From Rhizomys pruinosus (lineage: Eukaryota > Chordata > Mammalia > Rodentia > Spalacidae): a DNA stretch of 64,000 bases. Made by a program: the position numbers and the translations under genes. The stretch is taken from the NCBI GenBank assembly GCA_009823505.1, contig VZQC01006636.1:571443-635442 (forward strand), written 5' to 3'. This document shows, in pieces, positions 36,381 through 48,097 of the stretch (position 1 is the stretch's first letter; every line of letters begins with the position of its first letter). The notes below the pieces were generated by a model. That model was given only the letters and a program-made list of their open reading frames with translations. It did no database searches and had not been told where the DNA came from.

Positions 36381-36633
36381 TATAAAATATTTCTTAAAAC
36401 ATAAGTCATAAATTATTAATGTCATGGAAATCGAAAACTGTATTATCCTGATTTTATCATACATATTGTCTACATGTGTTATACTGTATCTACCACATTA
36501 AAAAATAAAATTATGATGTGTAAATATTTGATGCAGAAGACAATTGACTCTCTGAAGCTAACTCATTTGAGAAAGAGAACAAATCTATATGAAAGATAAC
36601 TGGATATTATTGTCTAAATGTATATCATGAAAA

Positions 36634-37563
36634 TTACTTCTCATGAGCTTTCATTATTTGGACCCAGACCTTCTTCATAACCCGCTTGACTTCCTCATTT
36701 CTGAGGGTGTAGATTAAAGGGTTCAACAGAGGTGTTACTAAGGTATAAAACACAGTGACAATTTTGTCAATGGAGAAGGAGGTCATGGGTCGTATATACA
36801 AGAATGAACAAGGTACAAAGAATAAGACAACAACAGTGACATGAGAGGTGCAGGTAGACAGGGCTTTGCGACGCCCTTCAGAACTGTGATTCCTCAGGGA
36901 GAGCAGGATGATGACATAAGAAGCAAGCAGCATAGAAAAAATGAGCAAACACATTGATCCACTGTTGGCAGCAATCAGAGGTCCCAAAGTGTGAGTGTCA
37001 GTGCAGGCCAATTTCAGGAGTGGTATTAAATCACACATAAAGTGATCAATAACATTGGGGCCACAGAATGGTAAGTGGGCTATAGGCATTGTCTGTATCA
37101 TGCCATGAATCAGCCCCACAATCCCAGCCCCCACCACCAGGAAAGCACACATAGATTGACTCATAATGGTGACGTACTGCAAAGGCTTGCAGATGGCCAC
37201 ATAGCGGTCATAGGCCATGGAAATCAGCAAGATGATTTCAGCTGCAGCTAAAACATGTTCAGCAAAAAGTTGAATCATGCAACCATTGAAGGATATGGTG
37301 TTCTTTTCAGAGATTAAGTCAAAGATCACTTTGGGTGTTATGGTAGAAGAGTATAAAGCATCTATGATGGACAAGTAGGACAGAAAAAAGTACATGGGGG
37401 AACCCAGGGCTGGGCTGATGAGGATGGTGACCGAGATGAGCATGTTGCCTGCCAGCGTGATCAAATAGATGAGTAAACACAAGATGAATAAGAGTTTCTG
37501 CAGTTGTGGGTCCTGAGTCAGGCCTAGGAGGATGAATTCTGTGACATTACTCATTCTGTTCAT
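36634..37563 (-). CDS. OR4: intact olfactory receptor, alpha/beta recombinant
   Basis: Odorant receptor GPCR of 309 codons. It starts MNRMSNVTEF as OR1 does, with sequon NVT 6-8. GN 39-40, PMYFF 56-60, [10 protein letters not shown] 116-125, C95 with the loop-2 cysteines 167, 177 and 187, SY 215-216, KALSTC 233-238 and NPLIY 281-285 are all present. Residues 1-69 follow OR1 ([25 protein letters not shown]); residue 70 onward follow OR2 ([14 protein letters not shown] to the KVW tail). The nucleotide switch falls between 37354 (OR2-type t) and 37364 (OR1-type a). A small OR1- or gamma-like patch (AAAEII, 106-111) and HGMIQT suggest further gene conversion. The promoter side comes from an alpha unit, most of the ligand-binding transmembrane region from a beta unit. 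Ligand unknown. Confidence 0.96.
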   Translation of the reverse strand: MNRMSNVTEFILLGLTQDPQLQKLLFILCLLIYLITLAGNMLISVTILISPALGSPMYFFLSYLSIIDALYSSTITPKVIFDLISEKNTISFNGCMIQLFAEHVLAAAEIILLISMAYDRYVAICKPLQYVTIMSQSMCAFLVVGAGIVGLIHGMIQTMPIAHLPFCGPNVIDHFMCDLIPLLKLACTDTHTLGPLIAANSGSMCLLIFSMLLASYVIILLSLRNHSSEGRRKALSTCTSHVTVVVLFFVPCSFLYIRPMTSFSIDKIVTVFYTLVTPLLNPLIYTLRNEEVKRVMKKVWVQIMKAHEK

Positions 37564-39595
37564 CGATTTAGTTCACGTTCTGGATCTGCAAAAAGTTACA
37601 GCATTTCTCAGTTATGGCATTTAAATTCTCTAAATATTTAATCTCATTATTTATGGGTCCTGAAATCAATGTGGCTACACTTTTACTCTCCTTTAGAGAG
37701 TATCACAGTGTATGCAGTTGTGAAAATGTGGAGAAGTGGGTTAGATTACTCTTAAGATATTTTGATGAAGCAGTGCTAGTACCTTTTAAATACAACAAAC
37801 AAAATTTTTTGATCACTGAGTAAAAGTTTGCATCCAAACTTTCTTCTCCTAAATAATCATGCATGGTTTTCTTTCATTGTTGTGTTTTGTGGGGCAAGTA
37901 TTAATACCAATAAGTTCAAAGTTATTTTTGTCTATTGACATGGGTACTTTTTTGTAAAAACACTGTGTCCTGTGAACATCAGTTGTGTGTTACACACTAA
38001 AGTGAAAAGCCTTGGTAAACCTGAAGCATCTATGCTCTGTGAGCCACAATTTCTCTCTAGCATAGGAGCACTCATGAGCCTAGAGATAGAGGTGCAGATG
38101 GAGTTTGTTTTTCCTTCTGAGTGCAGAGGAACCATCTTTAGTACAGCTCAGTGAACATTGTTCATTCTTCAGCCCCAGATTTCATGCTTAGCTCTCCAGG
38201 TCTCCTTTGATATTCCTCTTACTTGTATCTGTGAACATGTGCATGTAAATGGTGCAAAGCCTGCCTAAAATCTTGTAGTGGCTTGTAAATAAAATTTCCT
38301 TGGCTGGATGTGGTGGTAAATACCTTTATTCCCAGCATTCTGGAATGAGAGGGAGGCAGGTTTTGTGAGTTTGAGTCCATCTTGGTCTACAGAGTAAGTT
38401 CCCAGGCTACATAGATACACAGTGAGACCCTTTCTTAATTATTTTTCCTTATTGTTCAATTTCTATCACATTCATTATTGTCACAATCGTAAAATCATCT
38501 TCTCTACTGACATTTACAAATGGAAGTACAGAAGACATGAGGTTAACCTCCATTTACTTTAGAGACATAAGTGAGAGCAGCAGTTAAGATATCTTTGCCT
38601 TTTTTGGATAAGTTCAATCTACGTAAGATGAATTTTGAGCTTTCATTTCCAGGAAGTGGAAACATTAAGGATATGAAATATGTTCTTTTAAATGAAATAG
38701 CTGCATATTTTCAAGAATGAGTTGTTATAGTTGTTACAAAAGAGCAAGAGGTTTTATTCTATTTTAATATTGGATTAAGTGTTTGTGCATTTTATATAAT
38801 AGCTCTTGATCAAATTTAGACTCCCTCCCCTGTCCACAGCCTCCAGAGCCCCGCACCCAGATTCCGTGCATTCTGTCATACATGTTAAGTCCTATCCGGT
38901 CAATCATCTGTGCCCAGATGTCCTTTTATTCTCTCTCTGGCTTTTCTGACTCTTTATTCAATGCTTGTCAAAAACACCCCACATTGCTTTTTAAGTAGAA
39001 GACAGGAAGCTGTGTAGATGTGATGTGGTCTGACAGGAGTTAGAGAGGGGAACACTAGACAGTTAATCTAATGTGAATAAATTTTATTCATATGTGAAAT
39101 TACCAAAGACTGAAGAATTTTTTTTAATCTGGTCATGTAGTTCTGCCCCATGTCCACTCAGCCCCAGTAAATGTGAAAAAAAGCATATTTGGCTTTCAAA
39201 ATGGCTTAATCCCTGCATCTTTTCCTTCTGTTTATGGCTCTGTACATGATGAGTATGTGACTAATCAATCATTCTTAGTGACCAATCATTATCAGTGGAT
39301 TTAATGCAAAAATTCTGACTTCAAAGTGGCAGTGAGGAAATCATGAAAACTGGAAAAACTCCACATCCTTACAAACAGAACTATCCAGAATGAGACCTAA
39401 ACTCTAAGTACAACATTTTAGAAATGAGGCTAATAATTCCTATACTATCTGACTTGGCATTTGCATTTTGTTGTGTCAAAATTCATTATCAGCAAAATAT
39501 TAAACTTCAAGTCAAATACTTAAGTACAAAATTTCCTATATTAAAAATAGTCTGATTGATTACAAATTTGAAAGAAGAGATATAGTCTTCACTGA
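37564..39595 (-). other. Predicted OR4 5' UTR and intron (A' copy of alpha upstream DNA)
   Basis: Exon edge at 37585 (minus-strand ctttttgcag acceptor). Near-identical to 9393-11422, including the B1-like SINE at about 38302-38441. Confidence 0.55.
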
Positions 39596-39596
39596 C

Positions 39597-39675
39597 CTGT
39601 GTCTCCTTGATGGTAGGCTCCTCTGCTTTAGACTGAGTGCAGACATGGCCATGCTTTCTTCCCCCTTTTTTAAAT
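39597..39675 (-). promoter_or_regulatory. Candidate noncoding first exon and promoter of OR4
   Basis: Same donor as OR1 (gagacacag|gtcagtg, edge at 39597), and the same degraded Olf1/Ebf position (cttcccccttttt). Confidence 0.45.
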
Positions 39676-40456
39676 TCTTTCTTCCCTAATTCTAAAGAAC
39701 TATTTAAATAGACTTTCCCAGCCTGAAGGATCCAATAATGTTTTGGACTTGCAAGTTCCCAGAGGACTGGCAATGGACTCTGTTTAAATCTTTGCCAAAG
39801 CAGTAATCAAGGTCTGCTGCTGCTAACTCCCCCTTGGAACTGCAAATATCATGAGTAGTGGCTAGTTTCAGAAATGCTGTTAGAACGGCATTAAGGATGT
39901 GTCTTGGGTGTAGTTTAGATTAAGACATGAGTTATACAATGTTTAATGCTTCTATACTGGGCTTGTTTGTTCATTGTAAACTTGGTGGGCATGGACAAGC
40001 ATATAAATTGACTTTTGGCATGGCTTCTTGTTCAGACAGATTTTTCTCTGAGATCTTGCATGGTCTAGTACAGATGGCTGATCCAGAAATGGAAATGAGA
40101 GTTTTCAAGATTATGTGCCTGATTACCATTGGAAATTATGATATTTTTATTACTGATTGACTTGGCAGATTATATTTCAGGATTTTCAAATACCCAGGAT
40201 TGGCTAGAAATAAAGTTACAGAGATCATTACTTCAGTCAGAGAAATTAATCACCTGACATATTCACTTGCTTATTTAAAGGACATGTTTTTGCTCCCTAC
40301 CAAGAGAAGATCCTGAAAAAAATACTTATTTAAATGCCATGCTTCAGAAATATATGACAGAGTATGGAATATTTGTAGTGCTTGAAATAAAATTGAATTG
40401 ATAGTTGCCACAAGAAAATGGTGCAGAAAACTTAATATTGAGTCCCTAGCACAACT
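39676..40456. other. A' spacer
   Basis: Copy of 11501-12279 with scattered differences, including one extra ctg near 39820. No gene. Confidence 0.5.
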
Positions 40457-40470
40457 GATAGATCATTCTT

Positions 40471-41088
40471 TTTTTATTCCCAAACACATTTAGAGATTCA
40501 CATTTTAACAGTAAATTTGCATGCAGGTATAAAGTCGTGTAACTTTTTTTAGAATATGACTACATATCCTCCATCTATATATAGTAATTACAATGTGTGA
40601 GTATAAGTGGTAAGATAATTCTAGAACCCATTTATAGATTCACATTGAAATGGCACAGTTGCTTTCAGATACAATGAAATATAATAATAAAGTTGCTCAG
40701 TTTGCCCTGCAACTGGGGATTTTGTGTTAACATCCACAAATGAGGGAAACCATTTGTCTTTTTTTTTCTGGGACTGTGTTACTTCACTTAGTATAATTGC
40801 TTCGAGTTCCATCCATTTACCAGAAAAGCTCATGATGTCATCTTTCTTTACTGCTGCATAGAACTCCATTGTGTAGATGTACCACATTTTTGTTATCCAG
40901 TCATCAGTTGAGGAGCATTTGGGTTGGTTCCAGGTCTTTTCTATTGTGAAGAGACCTGCAATAAAAACAGCTGTGCATGTATCTTTGTGGTAGGATGCAT
41001 CTTTTGAGTATATACCCAAGAGTGGTATGGCTGGGTCAGGTGATCTATCTGGGTTCTTCTGGCAAGCCATGAAAGCCAGAAGAACCCA
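40471..41088 (-). mobile_element. L1 3' end, A' copy
   Basis: Same insertion as 12294-12911. The direct repeats gatagatcattctt are at 40457-40470 and 41089-41102. A perfect foldback is at 41041-41097. Confidence 0.87.
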
Positions 41089-41402
41089 GATAGATCATTC
41101 TTCAACCTGCTTTCTCATTCAATGGTGTTTTCTGCACCAATTTAATCCTCGCATTGATATTTAGCCATGGTCTAGCTATTTATCCAATGATAAAAAGAGA
41201 CAAAAATCCTAAATACTTGGACCTAGAATTCACAAATAAAAGAGAATATATACTGCTTTTCTTCACTGTCAGGCATGAGAAACCTCTTTGACTTGTTAGG
41301 GGTGATCAAAAGATTTCCAAAATAATACAGGCTATTTCCATAGCCTTTTTGTCTCTTAGCACTTGAGGTAAGACCCTGTTGCTGTAAACACCACACAAGA
41401 CT

Positions 41403-42258
41403 TTCATCCTAGCACTTGGGAGGCAGGGGCAGGCAGATCTCTGTGAGTTCAAGGCCAGCCTGGTCTACAGAGTGAGTTCCAGGACAGTTGGGGCTACAGG
41501 GAGACACTGTCTCAAAAATACCAAAAAGAAAAAAAAAAAAAGAATCCTTTTTAGAGCAGTTGGAAGATGCTATATGTATCCATACCTGGTCAAAGTTAAG
41601 AAAGCAAGTGTCTGTGGGGTACCCAGCCCCAGGTGGCACATCTGTCATGCAGCCTCTGTACCTAAAGCTCAGGGAACAGCACAAAAGGGTACAGAAGGTA
41701 ATAAGATCCAGAGAAGTAGGGATTCCCCTGCTAGATAGTGTACTTGCTCAGGCAGATTGCCCCATGAGATTTCTACAGCACAGCTGCCTAAACCAGACCT
41801 ACAAATGACAACTCCAGTCCATGTGCAAACGCTGATGTGGGGAATTTCTCAGGGCCCTACCTCTACATGAGGAGTTACAGGCAATCACTGGCTGCCGAGA
41901 GGGTGATTCTGTTTTCTCTGAGTTCTCTGATATGTTATCTAATTCCAAATAGTCAGTCCTAACCATCTACACATATAAGCAGTATTGAGCGGCCAGAGTA
42001 GCTTAAACATATGTGTCCATATCTGAACAATAATTATAGAAGAAGTCATGAATTTGGAAGGAGTTGGAGAGGGAGGGGTAAAATGGCATATTTATAATAA
42101 TAATATATAAAATTGTGAAAAGTAAAAAATTAGAATTAAAAATATAAAAGGAAGAAATGAAGTTGGAAGGAGATTTGATGAGAATGATTCCCCTGGGAGT
42201 TGAAGGATTCATCAAGAGTCTACATGGTCTATATACACTTATAAAAATTTCAAAGAAT
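41403..42258 (+). mobile_element. B1 SINE and Lx-like L1 3' UTR, A' copies
   Basis: 41403-41540 is the B1 and 41541-42258 the L1 3' UTR counterpart of 13366-14070. Confidence 0.65.
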
Positions 42259-42290
42259 CTGGGGCTGGAGAGATGGCTCAGCAATTAAGA
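42259..42290 (+). mobile_element. B2 SINE stump cut by a deletion
   Basis: ggggctggagagatggctca then aattaagag, after which the B2 seen at 14071-14270 is missing. About 0.5 kb present in A (14105-14640) is absent. Confidence 0.9.
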
Positions 42291-42341
42291 GTTTGCTGAT
42301 ACTCATATATATGAGTATATATATGAGTATCAGCAAACTCT
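42288..42341. repeat. Perfect 25-bp inverted repeat with 4-base loop at a deletion breakpoint
   Basis: Arms 42288-42312 and 42317-42341 with loop gagt at 42313-42316. The right arm (tatcagcaaactct) continues into sequence shared with 28270-28285 of block C. The left arm is an inverted copy of it, joined to the cut B2. Confidence 0.96.
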
Positions 42342-43008
42342 CTAGGGTACATAATAATTCATATACATATATATATATGCATTATTTTGTATATGTAGAA
42401 TCTAGAATCCACAAATACACCATGAAAATTTGTCTTTGAAAGACAGACAACTTACTTAATATGTTTTTTCCAGTTTTAGGCATTTCCTGCAAATGACTAA
42501 TTTTTTCTTAAATTTTTTTAAGTTCTTATTTCTTTACACCTGAATAGAAGCCTAGTGTGCAAGTGTACCACATTTGCATTATCATTCATCAGTTGAAGGA
42601 CATTTAGGTTGCTTCTATTTCCTACATATTGTTAAGAGCTAGTCCCTGACGCTTTGTGTGCATGTGGAAATCACAGAATAACCTGTGGGAGTTGATTCTC
42701 TACTTGGCCATAGAGGTCAATGACAATAAACTCAAGTCATCAGGTTTATCCAGAAGTAACTTTACCCTCTGAATCATCTTTCTGGTCCAACTTCTTTCTT
42801 GACAACTGAAATTATTGCTTTGTGTAGTAATAACTGTGTTTGATTTTTTGACAATTTTGTACAGTGTGTGTAATGCATGGTGATCACATTCACTGCCCAC
42901 TGCCTTCTGTTTCCCTCCCACTCCTGCTGAGCCCTTCTTCCCAATCAGCCTCCTTCAACTTTCATGCTTTCTGTGTGTGCAGGACTCGTGCTAGCAGCAC
43001 AGGGGCTG

Positions 43009-43587
43009 TGCTGGTGGTTTATAGTCTTTGAGTCATGCCTGACCACATTCCACACACTGTTCTTCTCTCCCTGGTAGCTTCAAGGCTGTCCCCTGCCTGT
43101 AGGCAGACCACCTCTAGTCTTAGTTCCTGGCAAGGAGAGGGGAGGGGGAACTGCAGGAGATCACCCATGGAAATGAACGGATTCACAGACAGAGAACTGG
43201 GAGAAAAGTAACTCAGTTTTATTCATGCCAGTGATGTTTATATATCGAAGGCTACTGTGCTGTGGGCAAGGAAGTGGGGGCAAGAGGGAGGGGAAGGGCA
43301 AACCACCTTGGCTCCTACCAGTGGGCTGCATATCTCCTGTTTGTGCAACAGGTAAACTAGAAGTGCAACATTCTGCTCAATACCCCAAGGGAGGGACTAA
43401 CTGGTCCTGGAACTTTTCAGAGATAGGCGAGGTGAGAAAACATTGTACTATCCCAGACTTTCCACAGCTACAGATAACTCACAGAGACAAGTGAAATGCC
43501 CACAGAGATATCAGATAATTTTCAGAGGTTTCTCAGGACAGGCCTTACAAGTTCTTTCCTCAATCCAGGCAAAGTTTCATTCCTACA
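43009..43587 (-). mobile_element. Solo LTR, A' copy
   Basis: Same site as 15316-15893. Flanked by gggctg at 43003-43008 and 43588-43593. Confidence 0.85.
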
Positions 43588-45461
43588 GGGCTGTGTACAT
43601 GATCACAATGGCTATGTCAGGTTCAGAAGACAGGATTTCAGAGCTCCTCTCCATGTTCTGGTTCTTACAATCTTATGCTCTCTCCATGATGTCCTCTAGA
43701 GCTGGAAGGGGATGATATAGTCATGGTGTTCAGGGCTGAGCACTCAATAGTCCACTGCTCTCAACCACTTTGACTAGTGATGACTCTGCTTTAATCATTG
43801 CCCAGTGCAAAGGAACACTTCTATGAGTCACATGAAGCACCATTTGTCTGAGTAGAGACTTGACTATTTCAGCAGTTTGACTGCATATTCATTTAACAAA
43901 ATGTCAGTAATAAGATTCACTCCTACAGCCTGTGACTTGCTCAGTCATAAGAGCTAAACCAGGTTTAAAGTACCAGCCATGCATTCCTTCCTGTGGAGTT
44001 TCACTCAAACCCAACTGGAAAACAATTGACAACCTCAAAACACTCTTGCCACTGTTGCACCAGCTTGCATATCCTGCTTGGAAGTTGGAATCCTAGCTCA
44101 GAGTGTCCACAGCTGGATAAGACTACTGATGACTTTGGTCTTCCTTCAGCCAGCACAGAATGTTTCAGAACTATTAATGCAGGCAAGAAGCTTCCAGTTT
44201 ATTTCCAAGTTGATTTTACCTTTCCTGTATGCAAACTGCGTGGTGTCTTCAGCAACGGAGATTAAGGTCTGCCTGTTTAGTTCTGGTGGGCTCCCAAGAA
44301 CAATGCCAATAGCTTGGAATGCTTTGAGAACCTCAGAGGGTCCTTCATCACCATGATAGAGGGTGGTATCCTGCAGGTGGTACTAGGATATTCATTTAGT
44401 GAACTATAGCTCCCAGCCCAACATTATCCACACACTCAAATTATTTTAATTATATTTTACTTAGTTAATAGAGGTGTAACTTTCAATATGATTTTTACAC
44501 ATCTTTAGTTTCTTGTTAGAACACTCATCAGTTCATTATTTAGGCTGCTCCTTCTTCCTAGCTATTAAGTCTAGAGTAGCAATGAGCATAGATGTACAAG
44601 TGTATCTGTCAGGGGCACAGAATCCTTTGGATAAACACCCAGGAGTGGAATAGTAGAACCATGTAATATTTTTGTTTTAATTTTTTTTAACTCACTGACT
44701 TCCTTCGTCGTCATACCAGTTTATAATCTCATCAACAGTGAATAAATTTTCCTCTTTCCACACATCCTCAACAGCATTTTATGTCATTTGTTTGATCATA
44801 TTGGAGTTCAGAGTTGAGTGATCTACACTAGAGACTGGGAAGATTGAAAAAGAAAAGGAATGAGATGAGTATGTCAATACAGTTACAAAGGAGGAGTAAG
44901 CTCTAAACAGACCAGACTGATTATAGCTCATAATAATGTATTTTACATAATGTATTTTACATATTGTAAGAACTAGAAAAGAGTTTAATGATTCTCAAAA
45001 CAAAAAAATAAGGAGCTTGAGAGATTCGTCAGGAGTTAAGAGCACTGGCTGCTGTTGCCAAAGGCTAATTCCCAGAAGCTATATGGCAGCTAACAACTGT
45101 CTGTAACTGTAGTTCCAGAGTACCAACACAGTCTTCTGACCTCATCAGGCATTGCATGACACAGTTAACATTTACATCCATGCAGGCAATAAACTCATAC
45201 ACATAAAATAAAATATATTTAAAACATAAGTCATAAATTATTAATGTCATGGAAACGGAAATCTGTATTATCCTAATTTTATCACACATATTGTCTACAT
45301 GTGTTATCATACTGTATCTACCACATTAAAAAATAAAATTATTATGTGTAAATATTTGATGCAGAAGATAATTGACTCTCTGAAGCTAACTCATTTGAGG
45401 AAGAGAACAAATCCACATGAAAGATAACTGGATATTATTGTCTAAATGTATATCATGAAAA
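43588..45461. other. A' spacer downstream of OR5, with empty MT LTR site
   Basis: Paralogue of 15894-18255 but without the MT LTR (cactgacttccttcgtcgtc at 44694-44714) and without the B1 at 17853. The old B2 is kept at 45013-45213. No gene. Confidence 0.6.
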
Positions 45462-46393
45462 TTACTTCTCATGAGCTTTCATTATTTGGACCCAGACCTT
45501 CTTCATAACATGCTTGAATTCCTCATTTCTGAGGGTGTAGATTAAAGGGTTCAACAGAGGTGTTACTAAGGTGTAAAACACACTGACAATTTTGTCAATG
45601 GAGAAGGTGGTCATGGGTCGTACATACAAGAATGAACAAGGTACAAAGAATAAGACAACAACAGTGACATGAGAGGTGCAGGTAGACAGAGCTTTGCGAC
45701 GCCCTTCAGAACTGTGATTCCTCAGGGAGAGCAGGATGATGACATAAGAAGCAAGCAGCATAGAAAAAATGAGCAAACACATTGATCCACTGTTGGCAGC
45801 AATCAGGGGCCCAAAGTGTGAGTGTCAGTGCAGGCCAACTTCAGGAGTGGTATTAAATCACAGATAAAGTGATCAATAACATTGGGGCCACAGAATGGTA
45901 AGTGGGCTATAAGCAAAGTCTGTATCATGCTGTGAATCAGCCCCACAATCCCAGCCCCCACCACCAGGAAAGCACACATAGATTGACTCATAATGGTGAT
46001 GTACTGCAAAGGCTTGCAGATGGCCACATAGCGGTCATAGGCCATGGAAATCAGCAAGAAGATTTCAGCTCCGGCGAAAACATGTTCAGCAAAAAGTTGA
46101 GTCATGCAGCCATTGAAGGATATGGTATTCTTTTCAGAGATTAAGTCAAAGATCATTTTGGGTGTTATGGTAGAAGAGTATAAAGCATCTGTGATGGACA
46201 AGTAGGACAGAAAATAGTACATGGGGGAACCCAGGGCTGGGCTGATGAAGATGGTGACCGAGATGATCATGTTGCCTGCCAGCGTGATCAAATAGATGAG
46301 TAAACACACAACAGATAGGAGTTTCTGCAGTTCTGGTTCCTGGGTCAAACCCAGGAGAATGAATTCTGTGACGTTGTTCATCTTTTCCTCCAT
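45462..46393 (-). pseudogene. OR5: beta-type olfactory receptor with a single-base frameshift
   Basis: Otherwise a complete relative of OR2: start [42 protein letters not shown], then after the break [23 protein letters not shown] and [14 protein letters not shown]. The span is 932 bases, one short of 310 codons plus stop. The loss is in the G/C run at about 45805-45812 (aggggcccaaag against OR2 agaggtcccaaag), just after DTHTLGP, giving a TGA at 45803. A truncated product would lack TM5-TM7. The intact remainder, promoter and splice sites imply recent loss, a segregating null allele or a sequencing error in a homopolymer run. Confidence 0.93.
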
Positions 46394-48026
46394 CTACTCA
46401 GTTCAGGTTGTGGATCTATGGTCACCTGTAACAGCATAGCATATCTGAGGTATGATGTTCTAAGTTCATTATTAGCACAGTTCATCATCTCCTTAGTTCT
46501 AGACCGCAAAATTAATTTAGTTTCACTTTTACTCACTTCTATAGAGGGAATCACATTCCCTGTATTTGTAAAGAGAACAAAAGCAGATCATATTCCTAGT
46601 GATTTATATCACTAGCATAGGTACCACAAATAATACAAAAAGGACAGTGATATTATGATTACTGACTTATGTGTGGCTTCTGAACTCTTACTTCTGACAG
46701 TGATCTCAAACATGACCTTTAATTATGCTTTCGTGGGGAAAACAACATCAACAGCATTTATTAGAAATTATACTTTCTATTTACATGTATATATTCAATA
46801 AAACACAATATTCTACAAATGACGGTTGTGTTTTGCATACAAAAATTCAATTCTTGCTAAATTCAAAGCACTTTAGTTTTATGAGGTCTGATTCCTCTCT
46901 ATCATATAAATTGCACTTGAGCCTAGACATGCAAAAAGAGTAAAGGATGGAATTATCTTCTTTCTGAAACAAGGAACCATATGTATTCAGTTTTATTTAG
47001 TAGACAAAAGCTCATTCCAAAGCAAAAGGCTTTATGCCTGGTTCTCCAGCCATTTATTTATTCATGTACTTTTTCCTCCATATCGTTATATGTATACAAT
47101 TACCTATAACAAAGTTTTCTAAAATGTCCTGATATTTCGTAAATAACTCTTCCTTGAAGTAAAATTTCTATCACAATTAGGGTGATGCTTATAAGTAGAT
47201 AAATTTCTCATCTTGACTACCATTTTATAAGTGGAATGAAATGGGACACAAGGTTACCCTGAATTTTTATATATAACAAAAAATTGATGGGGTTCACTAA
47301 GACATAACACAATTCATTCTAGGTTTAATTCAATCAACATAGTATGACTTTGTACTTTTCACTGACAAGAGGTAGAAATATTGAGGCTATAAAGAGACAT
47401 TATTTTAAGGGAACTAAATTTGAATTTTCCAGTTTGAGTGAGAGTTGTTTTAAATGAGATGGAGTATTTTGTTATTCCTTTTGAACCTTCTTTCTCCAAT
47501 ACCTTCAAATAATCCCCCAGCTTCCTTCTGTGGAAATAATGTTCTGGTTACCAAGGTCAGCAACATGAACTTTTGGCACCAATGAAAGTGAGGAAAAACA
47601 CATTTGGTTTTCAGGAGGGTTTCATCAATGGGTGTGTCCTTTCTACTCAATCTCATGTACATGTGGTTGGTCATTCTCAATAGATTTAGCACACAGTTTC
47701 TAACCTTATATAGCAGTGGAGAAACAATAAAAAGGAAGAAAGTGCTGTCATGACAATTAGAATGTCAAGAATTGGTGTACTAAAACAGAAACATGAAATA
47801 TTTTCTCAATGTGATTCCTGTCTTTCTCAGCAGCATCTGGTTGGGCAAAATTATGGAGTATTTTCATTTCTATCTTACTGTTCCTGCATGTCATTCATTC
47901 CTTTTCATAGAAAAATGCTAAATTTCAAGTCCTTCATATAAGTACAAGATCTACACTAAAAAATAAATTTGCTAATTCTAGTCAATTTGCTTCAAATTTT
48001 GAAAAAGAGTTGAACTTTGCACTGAC

Positions 48027-48097
48027 CTGTATCTAGTTGGTGGCAGGCTCCTTTCTTTTACTCAGTGCAGTCCTGGTCAGTATTTCTTCCCCGGGGG
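48027..48097 (-). promoter_or_regulatory. Candidate first exon and Olf1/Ebf-like site of OR5
   Basis: Donor tagatacag|gtcagtgc with the edge at 48027. ttccccggggg at 48087-48097 is identical to the OR2 site. The intron to the acceptor at 46426 is about 1.6 kb. Confidence 0.5.

Larger units (their letters stand above)
28263..36633. repeat. Block C: rearranged third copy of spacer A
   Basis: By eye the order of pieces is: 28263-29680 like 14640-16055 (closest to the A' version 42330-43740); 29681-31870 like 11530-13700; 31871-33692 like 15170-16996; MaLR element; 35735-36633 like 17353-18255. Joins lie at about 29680 (actcaata/tctaaatag) and 31870 (caatcact/gtgtgt). The second join has short shared bases. 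As a result the LTR at 15316 is present twice. Confidence 0.85.
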
